A stretch of DNA of 39,320 nucleotides. It comes from Actinomycetota bacterium (GTDB taxonomy: Bacteria; Actinomycetota; Actinomycetes; S36-B12; UBA5976). The position numbers and the translations under genes are program-made. Every line of letters begins with the position of its first letter. The first letter of the stretch is position 1. The DNA lies in the NCBI GenBank assembly GCA_009923495.1, contig RFTJ01000005.1, positions 1 to 39,320 on the forward strand, written 5' to 3'. Shown here piece by piece: positions 8,483-18,309 of the stretch. Below the pieces are notes generated by a model. That model searched no databases. It was given only the letters and a program-made list of their open reading frames with translations, and was not told where the DNA came from.

Positions 8483-8511
8483 CCTCTACAAGAGCGTTAT
8501 AGTTATGTCAA
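8483..8511 (-). promoter_or_regulatory. Candidate ftsZ promoter
   Basis: In the ftsQ-ftsZ gap the minus strand has a perfect TTGACA (8511-8506), a 17-base spacer and TAGAGG (8488-8483). The -35 is strong and the -10 only fair. Its position, 33 bp before the ftsZ ATG, fits a short-leader ftsZ transcript. A TATAAC inside the spacer is an alternative -10. Confidence 0.45.
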
Positions 8512-8586
8512 CCTGTAACAAGTAGAAGTTAGCGGGCGAGGCTTTAAAACTGGGTATTTATCTAGTCGGCGTGTCGGAATGAATGG

Positions 8587-9279
8587 TTATTTGCGCAACG
8601 TTGGATTAGTTGGGGTGCTCACATTTATGTGGGTGAATTTATTTAACAATAAAGATCGGGCAACCCGAACTTTCAATCGGGCCTGCTCCCCTGATCCAAA
8701 AATAATCGTCTCGCCAGATGTCAGCGTAGCCACAACGCTATTTGGATATTCAGCGGTGATTTTGCTGACCTTCCAAGTTTGTGGAATGGCTAGGGCAATC
8801 TGCACTGCCGACTTCATCGCAGCCGAGTTTGGCTTTGCGAAAATAATCCGCATTCGTTTCGGTTTTTTAGCAGTTGTGCCAGCCAACATTCCTTCATCGT
8901 CAATCAAGTTGAACCCTGATTTGGCTACTGAAACGGCAACTGGTGAACGCTCAGTCACTTTCAGTAAAACGGAGTGTGGCCAACCCCGCTCCACCTGAAC
9001 GCTCTTTATCTGCGTGATTTTCTCAAGTCGACGGGAGATCTTGCCAGGATTAGCCGATATCAATGGCTGGCCTATTTGTACATCGGCGAGTTGAATTACC
9101 CGAGCTTGATTTAGGCGTTTTACACCCTGAACTTTGATGTCTTCAATCAGGAACCAGCGAGACTGGTATAGGGCCCACCAGATAACGATTAACAGAATGC
9201 CAACTAGCCACAACAACCAAGGTAGCCTTGACCGGCGTTTTCGAACCACTTGTCCCTGTCGTATTGTTGTCCCGCTCAT
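8587..9279 (-). CDS. ftsQ: Cell division protein FtsQ
   Basis: FtsQ (DivIB) is a bitopic divisome scaffold that bridges early and late proteins. The 230-residue product has a basic cytoplasmic N-terminus (RKRRSRLP), one transmembrane helix at about 20-39 (PWLLWLVGILLIVIWWALYQ), a POTRA domain from about 42 (FLIEDIKVQGVKRLN to VLLKVTERSPVAV) and a beta domain to the end. Its ATG overlaps the murC stop as ATGA, indicating coupling. Sequence conservation in FtsQ is low, so the assignment rests on topology, the POTRA pattern and its place between murC and ftsZ. Confidence 0.93.
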   Translation of the reverse strand: MSGTTIRQGQVVRKRRSRLPWLLWLVGILLIVIWWALYQSRWFLIEDIKVQGVKRLNQARVIQLADVQIGQPLISANPGKISRRLEKITQIKSVQVERGWPHSVLLKVTERSPVAVSVAKSGFNLIDDEGMLAGTTAKKPKRMRIIFAKPNSAAMKSAVQIALAIPQTWKVSKITAEYPNSVVATLTSGETIIFGSGEQARLKVRVARSLLLNKFTHINVSTPTNPTLRK

Positions 9280-10676
9280 TGTTCTCGCCTACTCAATAAG
9301 TCCAAGATCTGTGGACACATCATGCCAATGTCGCCAGCTCCTAAGGTAATGATGAGGTCTCCGTTTCGGGCATTGTTCACTAAGTGGCTCGGAACGGCAG
9401 ACCAAGAAGGTTCAAACACCACTGCATCGTCCTCTAGCGGCACATTGCTTGCCATCACGCTGCCTGATGCGCCTGGAATCGGAGTTTCGCCTGGGGCAAA
9501 TACTTCTAGGACTACAACAAAATCGGCAAGGCCCAGAGCTTGACCAAATTCTTTTGAGAAAAGTGCGGTGCGGTAGAAATGGTGCGCTTGAAAAGCGACC
9601 AGCACTCGCGCGCCATTTGCAACTACCCGAGCAGCTTTCAGAACTGCGTTGATTTCAGTGGGATGATGCGCGTAATCATCAAAAACACGTACGCCAGCAA
9701 CTTCGCCACGAAACTCAAACCGTCTGTGTGTTCCAGTAAATTCTGATAGTCCAGTTTTTGCTAGTTCAGCCGAACAACCCAACTCTAGAGCTGTCAAGAA
9801 AGCAGCCGAGGCATTTAACGCATTGTGCTCTCCGGGTACTGCAAGTTGGATTGGACCATACACCTGTCCTTGATAAGTAATAGTGAAAACTGCACCTGCA
9901 GTTTCGCTTGGCAAAATCGCAACCTTTGCGTCATTTTCGGCATTCACGCCATAGGTGATAACTCGAGCCCCTCTTGAACTTGCAAGTTCACCCACTTTGC
10001 GCGCGCCTAGGTCATCACCACAGACAACTGCAAATCCTTCGTACTTTGCGGTACTGACAACGAAGTCTACGAATGCTTGTTCAAGAGCTTCAAAAGTCTT
10101 CCAGTAATTCAGGTGGTCGGGTTCAACATTGGTGACGATGGCTGCAGTTGTCGGCAGAGTAAGAAAAGTACCGTCGCTCTCATCTGCCTCGACCACAAAC
10201 AAATCGCCAGTGCCTTGATGTGCGTTGCTACCAGATTCATTCATTTCAGAGCCGATGACAAATGATGGATCTTTGCCGGCATTCTGCAGAATTACCGTCA
10301 GCATTGAAGTGGTTGTCGTTTTGCCATGAGTTCCAGCAACACTGATGCCGATTGAACCACTGACCAGTTCAGCTAGGGCGGTTGCTCGATTCACTACTGG
10401 AATACCTAAATCATGGGCAGCTTTAACTTCTAGGTTGTTCTGTCCGATTGCGGTAGAAATTACCAATACATCTGGTTTGCCACTTTGTAGCATTGCTTCG
10501 ACGCTATGACCAACATAAACCTGCGCGCCTAGTGGAATTAATGAAGTCAACCGGCGAGATTCCTTTGCATCGCTTCCACTAACGCTCACTCCGCGCGCAA
10601 GGAGTACTCGGGCAATCCCACTCATACCAGCTCCGCCAACGCCAACTATGTGAACTCGACCTGCTAAAACGCTCAT
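9276..10676 (-). CDS. murC: UDP-N-acetylmuramate--L-alanine ligase MurC
   Basis: MurC adds L-Ala to UDP-MurNAc, the first peptide step of peptidoglycan synthesis in the cytoplasm. The 466-residue product has the UDP-binding glycine loop GVGGAGMSGIARVL at 12-25, the ATP P-loop GTHGKTTTT at 115-123 and the Mur central-domain VVEADESDGTF and VTNVEPDHLNYW blocks. GTHRRFEFRG and FDDYAHHPTEI begin the C-terminal ligase domain. Length is normal for the family. It overlaps murG upstream and ftsQ downstream by ATGA junctions. Confidence 0.97.
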   Translation of the reverse strand: MSVLAGRVHIVGVGGAGMSGIARVLLARGVSVSGSDAKESRRLTSLIPLGAQVYVGHSVEAMLQSGKPDVLVISTAIGQNNLEVKAAHDLGIPVVNRATALAELVSGSIGISVAGTHGKTTTTSMLTVILQNAGKDPSFVIGSEMNESGSNAHQGTGDLFVVEADESDGTFLTLPTTAAIVTNVEPDHLNYWKTFEALEQAFVDFVVSTAKYEGFAVVCGDDLGARKVGELASSRGARVITYGVNAENDAKVAILPSETAGAVFTITYQGQVYGPIQLAVPGEHNALNASAAFLTALELGCSAELAKTGLSEFTGTHRRFEFRGEVAGVRVFDDYAHHPTEINAVLKAARVVANGARVLVAFQAHHFYRTALFSKEFGQALGLADFVVVLEVFAPGETPIPGASGSVMASNVPLEDDAVVFEPSWSAVPSHLVNNARNGDLIITLGAGDIGMMCPQILDLLSRREQ

Positions 10677-11737
10677 CGGGAACCTGCAATTACCTGATCA
10701 ACTAAATCAGCAATTTGCGCACTGGCATCTGGATTCCCAAGTTCAGCCGTTTTTTTTGCCATTAGCGCTAATTGATCCGGGTGTTGCAGTATCGGAAGAA
10801 TTTCTCGTGCTACATATTCAGCAGTGAAGTCGGCATCTGAAATACAGAGCGCTCCACCGGCAGCTACTACCGGCTGAGCATTCAACCGCTGTTCACCGTT
10901 GCCAATCGGTAAAGGCACATAACAAGCAGGTAGGCCTACTGTTGAAAGTTCAGCGACTGTCATTGCCCCAGAGCGGGCGATAACAAAATCGGCGGCAGCG
11001 TAAGCCAGGTCCATCCGGTCGATGTACGCGAGTGCGTGGTAGGTCTGGGAATCTGCCTCAGGTAGCGGATTTTTTACGCCTACTGCGTGGATCACTTGCA
11101 CATTGGTCAAAAGTCCCTGGTCTTGGCAAGTCTGCAACACAGTATTTAACTTAACCGCACCTTGCGAGCCGCCAAAAACTAGAAGTACTGGCGTTTGCGC
11201 AGTGAGATTGAAATGTGCACGCGCCTGCTCACGCAAATGTGTCCGATCAAAATTAGCTAAATTTGCCCTTAGTGGGATACCAATTCGCCGAGCACCTGGC
11301 AGTGAGCCAGCAACTGTCTCCACTACTGCCGTCGCAAACTTTGCGCCGACTCGATTAGCTAGTCCAGCCCGAGCATTTGCCTCATGAACAATGATTGGAA
11401 CTCTGCCCCGAGCTGCTAAGTAAGCAGGAAGAGCCACATATCCACCAAATCCGATCAGGGCATCTGCCCCGGCCAAAACTTGCCGACATTGTTTAATAGC
11501 TGTTCTCAGTTTCCTTGGTAATGCAAATAGCGATGCATCGGGTTTTCGCGGAAGGGGCACAGCTTCAATTAGTTCTAGTTGGTAACCCCGACTTGGCACC
11601 AAAGATGTTTCCAAACCGCGAACTGTTCCAAGTGCAACAATCTGGGCCTGCGGATGTCTTTGTCGGATAGCATCGGCCACGTTTAATGCTGGTTCTATGT
11701 GTCCAGCAGTTCCGCCACCAGCCACAACTACTTTCAT
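10673..11737 (-). CDS. murG: UDP-N-acetylglucosamine--lipid I GlcNAc transferase MurG
   Basis: MurG is the peripheral GT-B glycosyltransferase that converts lipid I to lipid II on the inner face of the membrane. The 354-residue product has the N-terminal GGGTAGHIEPAL loop at 7-18, the SLFALPRKLR region, IVHEANARAGLANR, the FGGSQGAVKLN loop of the second domain and the donor-binding VIARSGAMTVAEL and YVPLPIGNGEQRLNA blocks. ATGA overlaps join it to ftsW and murC. All expected motifs are present and the length is typical. Confidence 0.97.
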   Translation of the reverse strand: MKVVVAGGGTAGHIEPALNVADAIRQRHPQAQIVALGTVRGLETSLVPSRGYQLELIEAVPLPRKPDASLFALPRKLRTAIKQCRQVLAGADALIGFGGYVALPAYLAARGRVPIIVHEANARAGLANRVGAKFATAVVETVAGSLPGARRIGIPLRANLANFDRTHLREQARAHFNLTAQTPVLLVFGGSQGAVKLNTVLQTCQDQGLLTNVQVIHAVGVKNPLPEADSQTYHALAYIDRMDLAYAAADFVIARSGAMTVAELSTVGLPACYVPLPIGNGEQRLNAQPVVAAGGALCISDADFTAEYVAREILPILQHPDQLALMAKKTAELGNPDASAQIADLVDQVIAGSR

Positions 11738-12906
11738 ACGGGCTGTTCCGAGGCTCTGGCTTGCGTTCTGGCAAAAGACAATAAAATGCCGAGTGCAGCC
11801 AAGGTTGGAATCAATGAAGAGCCTCCGTAACTAACTAATGGCAGCGGAACTCCAGTGATAGGCATAATTCCTAACACTGCACCAATGTTGACAAAGGCTT
11901 GAGTGGCAATCCAAGTCACGATGCCAAGCGTAACTAATCGAGTAAAAAGGTCATCGCTCAACCGAGCAATCCGCAAGGCAGCCAAAATAATTGCAGCGAA
12001 GAGACCCAGAATGGTCACTGTCCCAAACAATCCGGCCTCTTCACCAATCACTGCATAGATGAAATCGGTATGCGCCTCTGGAAGTGTCCCCCACTTTTCC
12101 TTCGAACCACCTAGTCCAGCGCCAAGTAAACCGCCAGAGCCCAAAGCTCGTTGGCCATGAATCAACTGATATCCCGTACCCTGCTGATCGGCATAAGGAT
12201 TGAGCCATGAAGTGAAGCGAGCAACTCGGTACGGGGCCACAACTGTAGCTAGCAAAATCAATCCCAGACAGGCAGCGCCAATGTAGGCAAACCAGCGTTT
12301 GGGCGCTCCAACAAAGTAGAGAGCCGATGCCATAATCGGCATCAAGATCATTGCTGTGCCTACATCCTTTTCCATTCCGACTAAAAAAATCACCGTTAAA
12401 CAGGCTATGCCGTAAGGGCTGAGCAATCTCTTCTTGATGTGAAGTTCGTTTTCTCGTTTGGCAAAGATCGTCGCACCGTACAGAACAATGCCAAGCTTTG
12501 CAAATTCAGAAGGTTGAAATCTGATAAACGATCCGAATTCAATCCAGTTTTTTTGACCATTAACCGAGGTTCCGATGAGTAAGACTGCAACAAGAAGTAC
12601 AACTACGCCTGCTAAGTAAAGGGCCGATATGCGTTTAAGAAATTTAGTGTCACATCGAATTAAAATCACCATGAAAAAGAAACCAATAATGGCAAAAACG
12701 AATTGTCTTTCAAAAAGCGCCCATTGATTCCCGTTGTAAGTGTTGTAGGCAAAGATGCTCGAGGCAGATGCCACCATCACCAGTCCAGAAATCAAAAGCA
12801 CTACGGTGCACCCATAAATGAGTTTGTACAGAGCATGTGGATGTTCTAATCTCTGCCATACCGTTTGGGACTCATTCTGTTTAAGAACATCTTGGGTGGT
12901 GGTCAT
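11734..12906 (-). CDS. ftsW: Septal peptidoglycan polymerase FtsW (SEDS family)
   Basis: FtsW is the SEDS glycosyltransferase that polymerises lipid II at the septum with its partner FtsI. The 390-residue product shows about ten hydrophobic segments beginning near residue 30. Family motifs are present: the GMEKDVGTAMI block carries the catalytic aspartate; SWLNPYADQQGTGYQLIHGQRALGSGG is interrupted only by normal variation; EAHTDFIYAVIGEE is intact; and the end has the TGVPLPLVSYGGSSL motif. The order murD-ftsW-murG distinguishes it from RodA. The ATG overlaps the murD stop. Confidence 0.96.
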   Translation of the reverse strand: MTTTQDVLKQNESQTVWQRLEHPHALYKLIYGCTVVLLISGLVMVASASSIFAYNTYNGNQWALFERQFVFAIIGFFFMVILIRCDTKFLKRISALYLAGVVVLLVAVLLIGTSVNGQKNWIEFGSFIRFQPSEFAKLGIVLYGATIFAKRENELHIKKRLLSPYGIACLTVIFLVGMEKDVGTAMILMPIMASALYFVGAPKRWFAYIGAACLGLILLATVVAPYRVARFTSWLNPYADQQGTGYQLIHGQRALGSGGLLGAGLGGSKEKWGTLPEAHTDFIYAVIGEEAGLFGTVTILGLFAAIILAALRIARLSDDLFTRLVTLGIVTWIATQAFVNIGAVLGIMPITGVPLPLVSYGGSSLIPTLAALGILLSFARTQARASEQPV

Positions 12907-14345
12907 AGCATTCCTAACTCTCGAACGGCTTGAGCGAAAGCATCGCCTCGATGTGCGTAATCACGGAACATGTCCCAAGACGCACATCCCGGTGCGAGTA
13001 AAACGGTGTCGCCCGCACTTGCCAATTCAGCTGCCTGCTGCACCACAATCTTCATTGCTGAAACTTCGGTACTGTGCACACGACGAACTGGGACTGTCGG
13101 AGCATGTAGGGCAAGTGCGGTAGCAATTAATTCCTGATCTTCGCCGAGAAGCACTACCCCACGAAGCCGGCTTGCAGATTTTTCGACCAGTTCTGCGAAA
13201 TCCTGACCCTTGGCTAGCCCACCGGCAATCCAAATGACAGACTCGAATGCCCGAATGGAAGTAAATGCGGCATGAGTGTTTGTTGCTTTTGAATCGTCCA
13301 CATAATCAACATCGTGCACTCTTGCTATTTGTGTGATTCGGTGTGGCTCTGGTTGCCATTTCATTAAACCGGCCTTGATAATGGCTGGCTCAATGTCAAT
13401 TGATCTAGCCAGCGCTATGGCAGCTAATGCATTTTGCACATTATGTGGCGCAATGCTGGGCAATTCACCGAGATCCATAATCGGAATTGCGGTACTTTCC
13501 CGCTCGGCCAGAAATGCGCGGTCAGCAAGAATTTCATCTACTAAACCGACCATTGATTTATGCGGAATACTCAAGGTGAAAGCGATCGCCCGGCAACCTT
13601 CGATGACGTCTGCTTGCTCAACCATGCGTTCAGTTTCAATGTCCTGCTCATTGTAAATTGCAGCCACTTGGGTCTTGTTGTAAACCCGAGACTTGGCGTC
13701 GCGGTAGGCCGCAAAACTGCCAAAGAAATCGATGTGATCTTCTGCCAGATTGAGACAAACTGATGCTACGGGAGACATTGATTCGACGAAAGGTAGTTGC
13801 GGCGCGCCAACTTCAACAGCGATGGCCGCAAACGGAGTCGGGTTCATGACGACCTCGCACATCGGGACTCCGATATTTCCGGCTGCCACTACAAATTCAG
13901 CACCAAATTTCTCGGCCAGAATTGATTCCAACATTCGCGTTGTCGTTGTCTTCCCATTAGTTCCAGTGATTGCCAACCAGGGAGCAGGGTTTTCCAAATC
14001 GCGTAAGCGCCAGGCGAGTTCAAGTTCACCCCAAATGGGCAGGTTTTTAGCTTTAGCCGCTTGGATAATGTCTGAATTTGGCGAGACACCAGGTGAGACA
14101 ATTAAGACGTCCAGCCTGTCAGGCAATGTTTTGTCGTCCTCGAATTGAAAGGTGGCACCGAGGATTTCTAGAAGTTGCGCCTTATCCGCAAACTTTTCTC
14201 GGCCCGATCCTTCAATGACTACAACATTGGCATCTAATTGCAGAAGTGCATCAGCGGCAGCAAATCCTGCTAAGCCAAAGCCAACTACGCCAGCACGAAT
14301 TAACCGCCAATCAGAAGATCTGTTCAGTTGCGCTACATCATTCAT
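12903..14345 (-). CDS. murD: UDP-N-acetylmuramoyl-L-alanine--D-glutamate ligase MurD
   Basis: MurD adds D-Glu to UDP-MurNAc-L-Ala. The 480-residue product has a Rossmann-like UDP domain starting GVVGFGLAGFAAADAL, the VSPGVSPNSDII block, the P-loop GTNGKTTT at 128-135, the LNLAEDHIDFFGS central motif, HRITQIARVHDVDYVDDSKATNTHA entering the C-terminal domain (read with normal spacing), and GCASWDMFRDYAHRGDAF near the end. It starts 12 bp after mraY and overlaps ftsW by ATGA. Family length is usually about 440-490 residues. Confidence 0.97.
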   Translation of the reverse strand: MNDVAQLNRSSDWRLIRAGVVGFGLAGFAAADALLQLDANVVVIEGSGREKFADKAQLLEILGATFQFEDDKTLPDRLDVLIVSPGVSPNSDIIQAAKAKNLPIWGELELAWRLRDLENPAPWLAITGTNGKTTTTRMLESILAEKFGAEFVVAAGNIGVPMCEVVMNPTPFAAIAVEVGAPQLPFVESMSPVASVCLNLAEDHIDFFGSFAAYRDAKSRVYNKTQVAAIYNEQDIETERMVEQADVIEGCRAIAFTLSIPHKSMVGLVDEILADRAFLAERESTAIPIMDLGELPSIAPHNVQNALAAIALARSIDIEPAIIKAGLMKWQPEPHRITQIARVHDVDYVDDSKATNTHAAFTSIRAFESVIWIAGGLAKGQDFAELVEKSASRLRGVVLLGEDQELIATALALHAPTVPVRRVHSTEVSAMKIVVQQAAELASAGDTVLLAPGCASWDMFRDYAHRGDAFAQAVRELGML

Positions 14346-14357
14346 TAGGTACGCGCC

Positions 14358-15425
14358 TCACTGTCTGACCCACTCGGCATAAAAGATGGCCATAGCCGCC
14401 GCTACGCAAACGCCTTGAATGATCCAAAATCGAACCACAATCAAAATCTCTGGCCAACCAAGCATTTCAAAGTGATGATGAAGTGGCGCCATTCGCAAGA
14501 CACGCTTGCCCGTGAGTTTGTATGAACCCACTTGGGCAATAACCGACAATGTGATGATGACAAACAGTCCACCGAAAAGAGGTAACAGTAATTCCGTGCG
14601 CGTTAGGGTTGCCAGCGCAGCAATCGCTCCACCAAGAGCCAATGAACCCGTATCGCCCATGAAGATTTTCGCTGGACTGGTATTCCACCACAGGAAACCG
14701 AAACAGGCACCCGCACAGATCGCAGCGAAAATTGCTAAGTCCAGTGGATCTCGAACTGTGTAGCAGCGAGCCACATCACCGAACTGACAGTTTTGTCCAT
14801 ACTGCCAAACGGACAAAACTGTGTATGCGATAAACGCCATAATGGCTGCGCCACAGGCAAGGCCATCTAGCCCATCAGTTAAGTTAACTCCATTAGTGAT
14901 ACTTGCAATCAACAGCCAGATCCAAAGCAAAATAACCGCTGTTGGCAAAAGCCAAGGCAGATCGCGCACAATTGAAATCGCATGAGAAAGTGGATGACGA
15001 CCTTGCTCGTCTGGAAACTGCAAGCCAAGCCAAGCGAAACTCAGAGCAACAATAGCTTGGCCGATTAATTTTGTTCTCGCCCTGATACCAGTGCTTCGTT
15101 GTTTGAAGATTTTCAAATAATCGTCAGCAACACCGACTAGCCCAAGTCCTACCATTAAATAAATCGCTAAATATCCAGATGCGGTGGGAGCAGTCCAAGT
15201 AACTAAGTGAGTACAGGCGTAGGCAAGAACTACCGAGACCAGGATGGGCAAACCGCCCATTGACGGGGTTCCTTTTTTTTCGGCATGATCGGGAAAAGGT
15301 AGACCTTCGGCCGATTCGCGGATAGCTTGGGAAAGTCCCCTTCTGTTAAGTAGCTTAATAAAAACGGGAGTGAAAATTAGCGAGAAAACTGCAGAAAACA
15401 CTCCGGCGAGCACAACCAACTTCAT
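14358..15425 (-). CDS. mraY: Phospho-N-acetylmuramoyl-pentapeptide transferase MraY
   Basis: MraY moves phospho-MurNAc-pentapeptide onto undecaprenyl phosphate to make lipid I, the first membrane step. The 355-residue polytopic product carries all active-site motifs: the D101-D102 pair in GVADDYLK, NLTDGLDGL with D184 and D187, FMGDTGS with D258, and the APLHHHFE histidine cluster. KKGTPSMGGLP at 50-60 is the first cytoplasmic loop signature. It overlaps murF by ATGA and precedes murD by 12 bp. Confidence 0.97.
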   Translation of the reverse strand: MKLVVLAGVFSAVFSLIFTPVFIKLLNRRGLSQAIRESAEGLPFPDHAEKKGTPSMGGLPILVSVVLAYACTHLVTWTAPTASGYLAIYLMVGLGLVGVADDYLKIFKQRSTGIRARTKLIGQAIVALSFAWLGLQFPDEQGRHPLSHAISIVRDLPWLLPTAVILLWIWLLIASITNGVNLTDGLDGLACGAAIMAFIAYTVLSVWQYGQNCQFGDVARCYTVRDPLDLAIFAAICAGACFGFLWWNTSPAKIFMGDTGSLALGGAIAALATLTRTELLLPLFGGLFVIITLSVIAQVGSYKLTGKRVLRMAPLHHHFEMLGWPEILIVVRFWIIQGVCVAAAMAIFYAEWVRQ

Positions 15426-16837
15426 TGGGAACTCACCTCATCTGTTAAAGATTCACTGACTAATTGGGCCAGTTCTTCAAAGCGACCAATACGAGATGCC
15501 TTGAAGAGCAATACGTCCGGGCTAGCAACCCTTTCTAAAATGTAATCGCAGGCAGAACTAAATTCGGGAAACCACACCGCTTCTGCGTTGAATGAACCTT
15601 CTTGAAGTGCCCCCAAGTACATCGCCTTAGCCGACAGTCCCACCACCACGAGATGCGCAATATCAAGACGAACTGCAAGTCGACCTATCGCATCGTGCTG
15701 CTCCAGGGAGAACTCACCAAGTTCGGCCATTTCGCCCAGTACTGCCCACGAATGACCAGTTGGTGCGATAACCGACAGTGCACGCAGTGCAGCCGCCATA
15801 GATTCTGGATTCGCGTTGTAGGCATCATTAATGATGGTGACACCAGATGGAAGTACCTTCTTTTCCATCCGCCACGGACTCTTTGACTTAACCGTAGAAA
15901 GTGCCTGGCAAATCTGAGCAATTTCCATACCGCAAATCGATCCAACGCCAATCGCTGCTAAAGCGTTGAGCACATTATGTTCACCGAGCAAGGGAAGTCG
16001 CACATTATTTTCTTCGTTTTCAAATTGAACATCGAAGGCATATGTACCGTCTGGCATGGTCTGTAAGTTCGTGGCACGAATATCCGCACCAGTACCGAAA
16101 CCATATGTAATTACCTGGGCACTGGTCACTTCGCGCATTGCGATTACATTTGGGTCATCATGGTTTAGCACTGCCCAGTCAAAATGTCCGAGCCCTTGGA
16201 CGATTTCTGATTTCGCCTTTGCAATGTTCTCAATAGACCCAACTTCACCGATGTGTGCCTGGCCAACATTTGTTACCACAGCGATGTTGGGTCGGGCAAT
16301 TTCGCATAGATAACTGATGTGGCCAAGTCCGCGCATGCCCATTTCTAATACCAAATTTTTCGTCGTTGTAGGTGCCGAAAGAATGGTCAGAGGTAAACCC
16401 AATTCGTTATTCGGCGAACCTGGCGGGGCAATTGTTTCTCCCGAAGTAGCCAAGACTTGTCCAATTATGTCCTTCGTTGAGGTCTTACCCGACGATCCCG
16501 TAATGCCAATTACATTGGCCTTTGAAAGTTCTGCCCGGTAGTGTGCTGAGATTTTTCCTAGGGCATAAACGACCGGATCTATTTCCGAATTTAGAGCTGG
16601 TACTACCACTCCAGGACCGGTAATTTCCCGCGAGACCAGCGCGGCAAGTGCGCCATTTTTGGCAGCCTGCGCCACAAAGTCATGTCCGTCAACTCGCTCG
16701 CCGACAATTGCAGCAAATAGTCCATCTGAACTCTTCGTCCGAGAATCGGTCGAAACAGACTTTATAACTAAATCTGCATCGCCAACTACTCGCCCACCAG
16801 TAATTTGCGCAATTTGACCAAGAGTGAAGTTAAGCAT
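15422..16837 (-). CDS. murF: UDP-MurNAc-tripeptide--D-Ala-D-Ala ligase MurF
   Basis: MurF completes the cytoplasmic pentapeptide by adding D-Ala-D-Ala. The 471-residue product has the STDSRTKSSDGLFAAI entry motif, the P-loop GSSGKTSTKD at 114-123, LVLEMGMRGLGHI, NVGQAHIGEVGS with the metal-site histidine and INDAYNANPESM in the C-terminal domain. GSSGKTSTK is diagnostic of MurF against MurC, MurD and MurE. Its ATG lies inside the last codons of murE (8-base overlap). Confidence 0.97.
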   Translation of the reverse strand: MLNFTLGQIAQITGGRVVGDADLVIKSVSTDSRTKSSDGLFAAIVGERVDGHDFVAQAAKNGALAALVSREITGPGVVVPALNSEIDPVVYALGKISAHYRAELSKANVIGITGSSGKTSTKDIIGQVLATSGETIAPPGSPNNELGLPLTILSAPTTTKNLVLEMGMRGLGHISYLCEIARPNIAVVTNVGQAHIGEVGSIENIAKAKSEIVQGLGHFDWAVLNHDDPNVIAMREVTSAQVITYGFGTGADIRATNLQTMPDGTYAFDVQFENEENNVRLPLLGEHNVLNALAAIGVGSICGMEIAQICQALSTVKSKSPWRMEKKVLPSGVTIINDAYNANPESMAAALRALSVIAPTGHSWAVLGEMAELGEFSLEQHDAIGRLAVRLDIAHLVVVGLSAKAMYLGALQEGSFNAEAVWFPEFSSACDYILERVASPDVLLFKASRIGRFEELAQLVSESLTDEVSSQ

Positions 16838-18305
16838 CCGAAAGACTTTCTAAAATCACGGCAACATCATCGAATTCAGCAATCACACCATTTGCCTCTT
16901 GACCTAGCTCATGCCCTTTACCCAAAACTGCGATCACATCTCCAGTCTGCGCTATAGAAAGTGCGTGATTAATAGCAGCCCGTCGATCACCAATTTCAAT
17001 TACCTGGGTTGGCAGACCAACGGTGCCTTTAAATATTGCGGACCGGATTTCTGCTGGATCTTCGAATCGTGGATTATCATCGGTGATTATCAAGACATCC
17101 GATAATTCAGCCGATACTTGACCCATTATTGCCCGTTTACTGGAATCGCGGTTACCGCCACAACCCAGAACTGTTATTAAGCGAGTTGGGTTTGCATTTC
17201 TAATTTCACTTAGCACTTTTTCGACCGCATCCGGTGTGTGTGCGTAGTCCACCAGGGCTAATGCACCATTTCGTTGCCCGACTATCTGCATCCGACCCGG
17301 GACTTGAGCCAAATTTGCGAACGCGACTTTCACCTCATCAGGATCAATACCTAAGTTGGCGCACGCCGCTAAACAGAGCGATGCATTTACGGTGTTAAAT
17401 AATCCATACATTGGAAGTTCAATTGAATAAACCCCACTGGGTCCGTGTAGCGTGAAAGTGGTGCTGCCAGCAAGTTCCGTTTTTGCTGAAGTAATCTGCC
17501 AATCACCATCTTGGCCAACCGAGATGATGGATTCTGCGTCAGTAACATTGAGTAACTGCCGGCCCCAATTATCATCTCTGTAAATAACTGCGATCTTGCT
17601 TTTTCCGCCAGTAAATAGTTTGGCCTTTGCCCAGAAGTAATGCTCCATTGTTCCATGGAAATCCAAATGATCCTGCGTTAAATTTGTGAAGATTGCCAAA
17701 TCGAAAGTGATACCAGCAACTCGCTCTAACTCCAATGCGTGGCTTGAAACTTCCATGCAAACAGTGTCCACATTTTTTGCCACCATCTCAGCAAGGATTG
17801 AAAAAAGATCTGTGGATTCGGGAGTAGTTCTGGCGCTTGGAATTTTATATTCGCCAATGAAAGCGCCAAGCGTGCCGATGGTACCAACGCTACTCCCATG
17901 TTCGCTAAGTAAAGATTGCATCATCTGAGTGACAGTTGTCTTTCCATTAGTTCCCGTGACGCCAATTATCCGCAATTTAGACTGCGGATTCCCGTATAGC
18001 TCAGCGGCAATGGTAGCCATGTCGGCTCGAGGTGATGAAAGTTTTAGCCAAGGGAAATTCTCTTTTGCAAGAATCTCGCAACCATGTGCATCGCTAGCCA
18101 CTGCAACCGCTCCTCGGCTAACCGCCTCAGCAAGAAATTCGATTCCATGATGAGTTAGTCCCGGGATGGCGACATAAAGGAAACCAGGTTGAACCGCTCT
18201 AGAATCATGAGTCAACCCAACTATTTGTGCATCTAATGCATGTTCAAATTCAAGTTCTCTGGCTAACTGCGCAAGAGTCGTTGGCTGCACCAAATTCGCG
18301 GACAC
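16830..18305 (-). CDS. murE: UDP-MurNAc-L-Ala-D-Glu--meso-diaminopimelate ligase MurE
   Basis: MurE adds the third peptide residue. Visible motifs are THDSRAVQPGFLYVAIPG, the P-loop GTNGKTTV near 118-125, the STDLFSIL and EVSSHALELERVAG blocks and NLTQDHLDFHG. The D410-N-P-R413 motif marks the meso-DAP-adding type, so the wall is predicted to contain meso-diaminopimelate. I use the GTG at 18305, four bases after the ftsI stop, giving MSANLVQP and 491 residues. An in-frame TTG at 18326 would add seven residues inside ftsI but has no ribosome site. Neither start has a good Shine-Dalgarno, so the start is less sure than the function. Confidence 0.95.
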   Translation of the reverse strand: MSANLVQPTTLAQLARELEFEHALDAQIVGLTHDSRAVQPGFLYVAIPGLTHHGIEFLAEAVSRGAVAVASDAHGCEILAKENFPWLKLSSPRADMATIAAELYGNPQSKLRIIGVTGTNGKTTVTQMMQSLLSEHGSSVGTIGTLGAFIGEYKIPSARTTPESTDLFSILAEMVAKNVDTVCMEVSSHALELERVAGITFDLAIFTNLTQDHLDFHGTMEHYFWAKAKLFTGGKSKIAVIYRDDNWGRQLLNVTDAESIISVGQDGDWQITSAKTELAGSTTFTLHGPSGVYSIELPMYGLFNTVNASLCLAACANLGIDPDEVKVAFANLAQVPGRMQIVGQRNGALALVDYAHTPDAVEKVLSEIRNANPTRLITVLGCGGNRDSSKRAIMGQVSAELSDVLIITDDNPRFEDPAEIRSAIFKGTVGLPTQVIEIGDRRAAINHALSIAQTGDVIAVLGKGHELGQEANGVIAEFDDVAVILESLSDA

Positions 18306-18309
18306 TGTG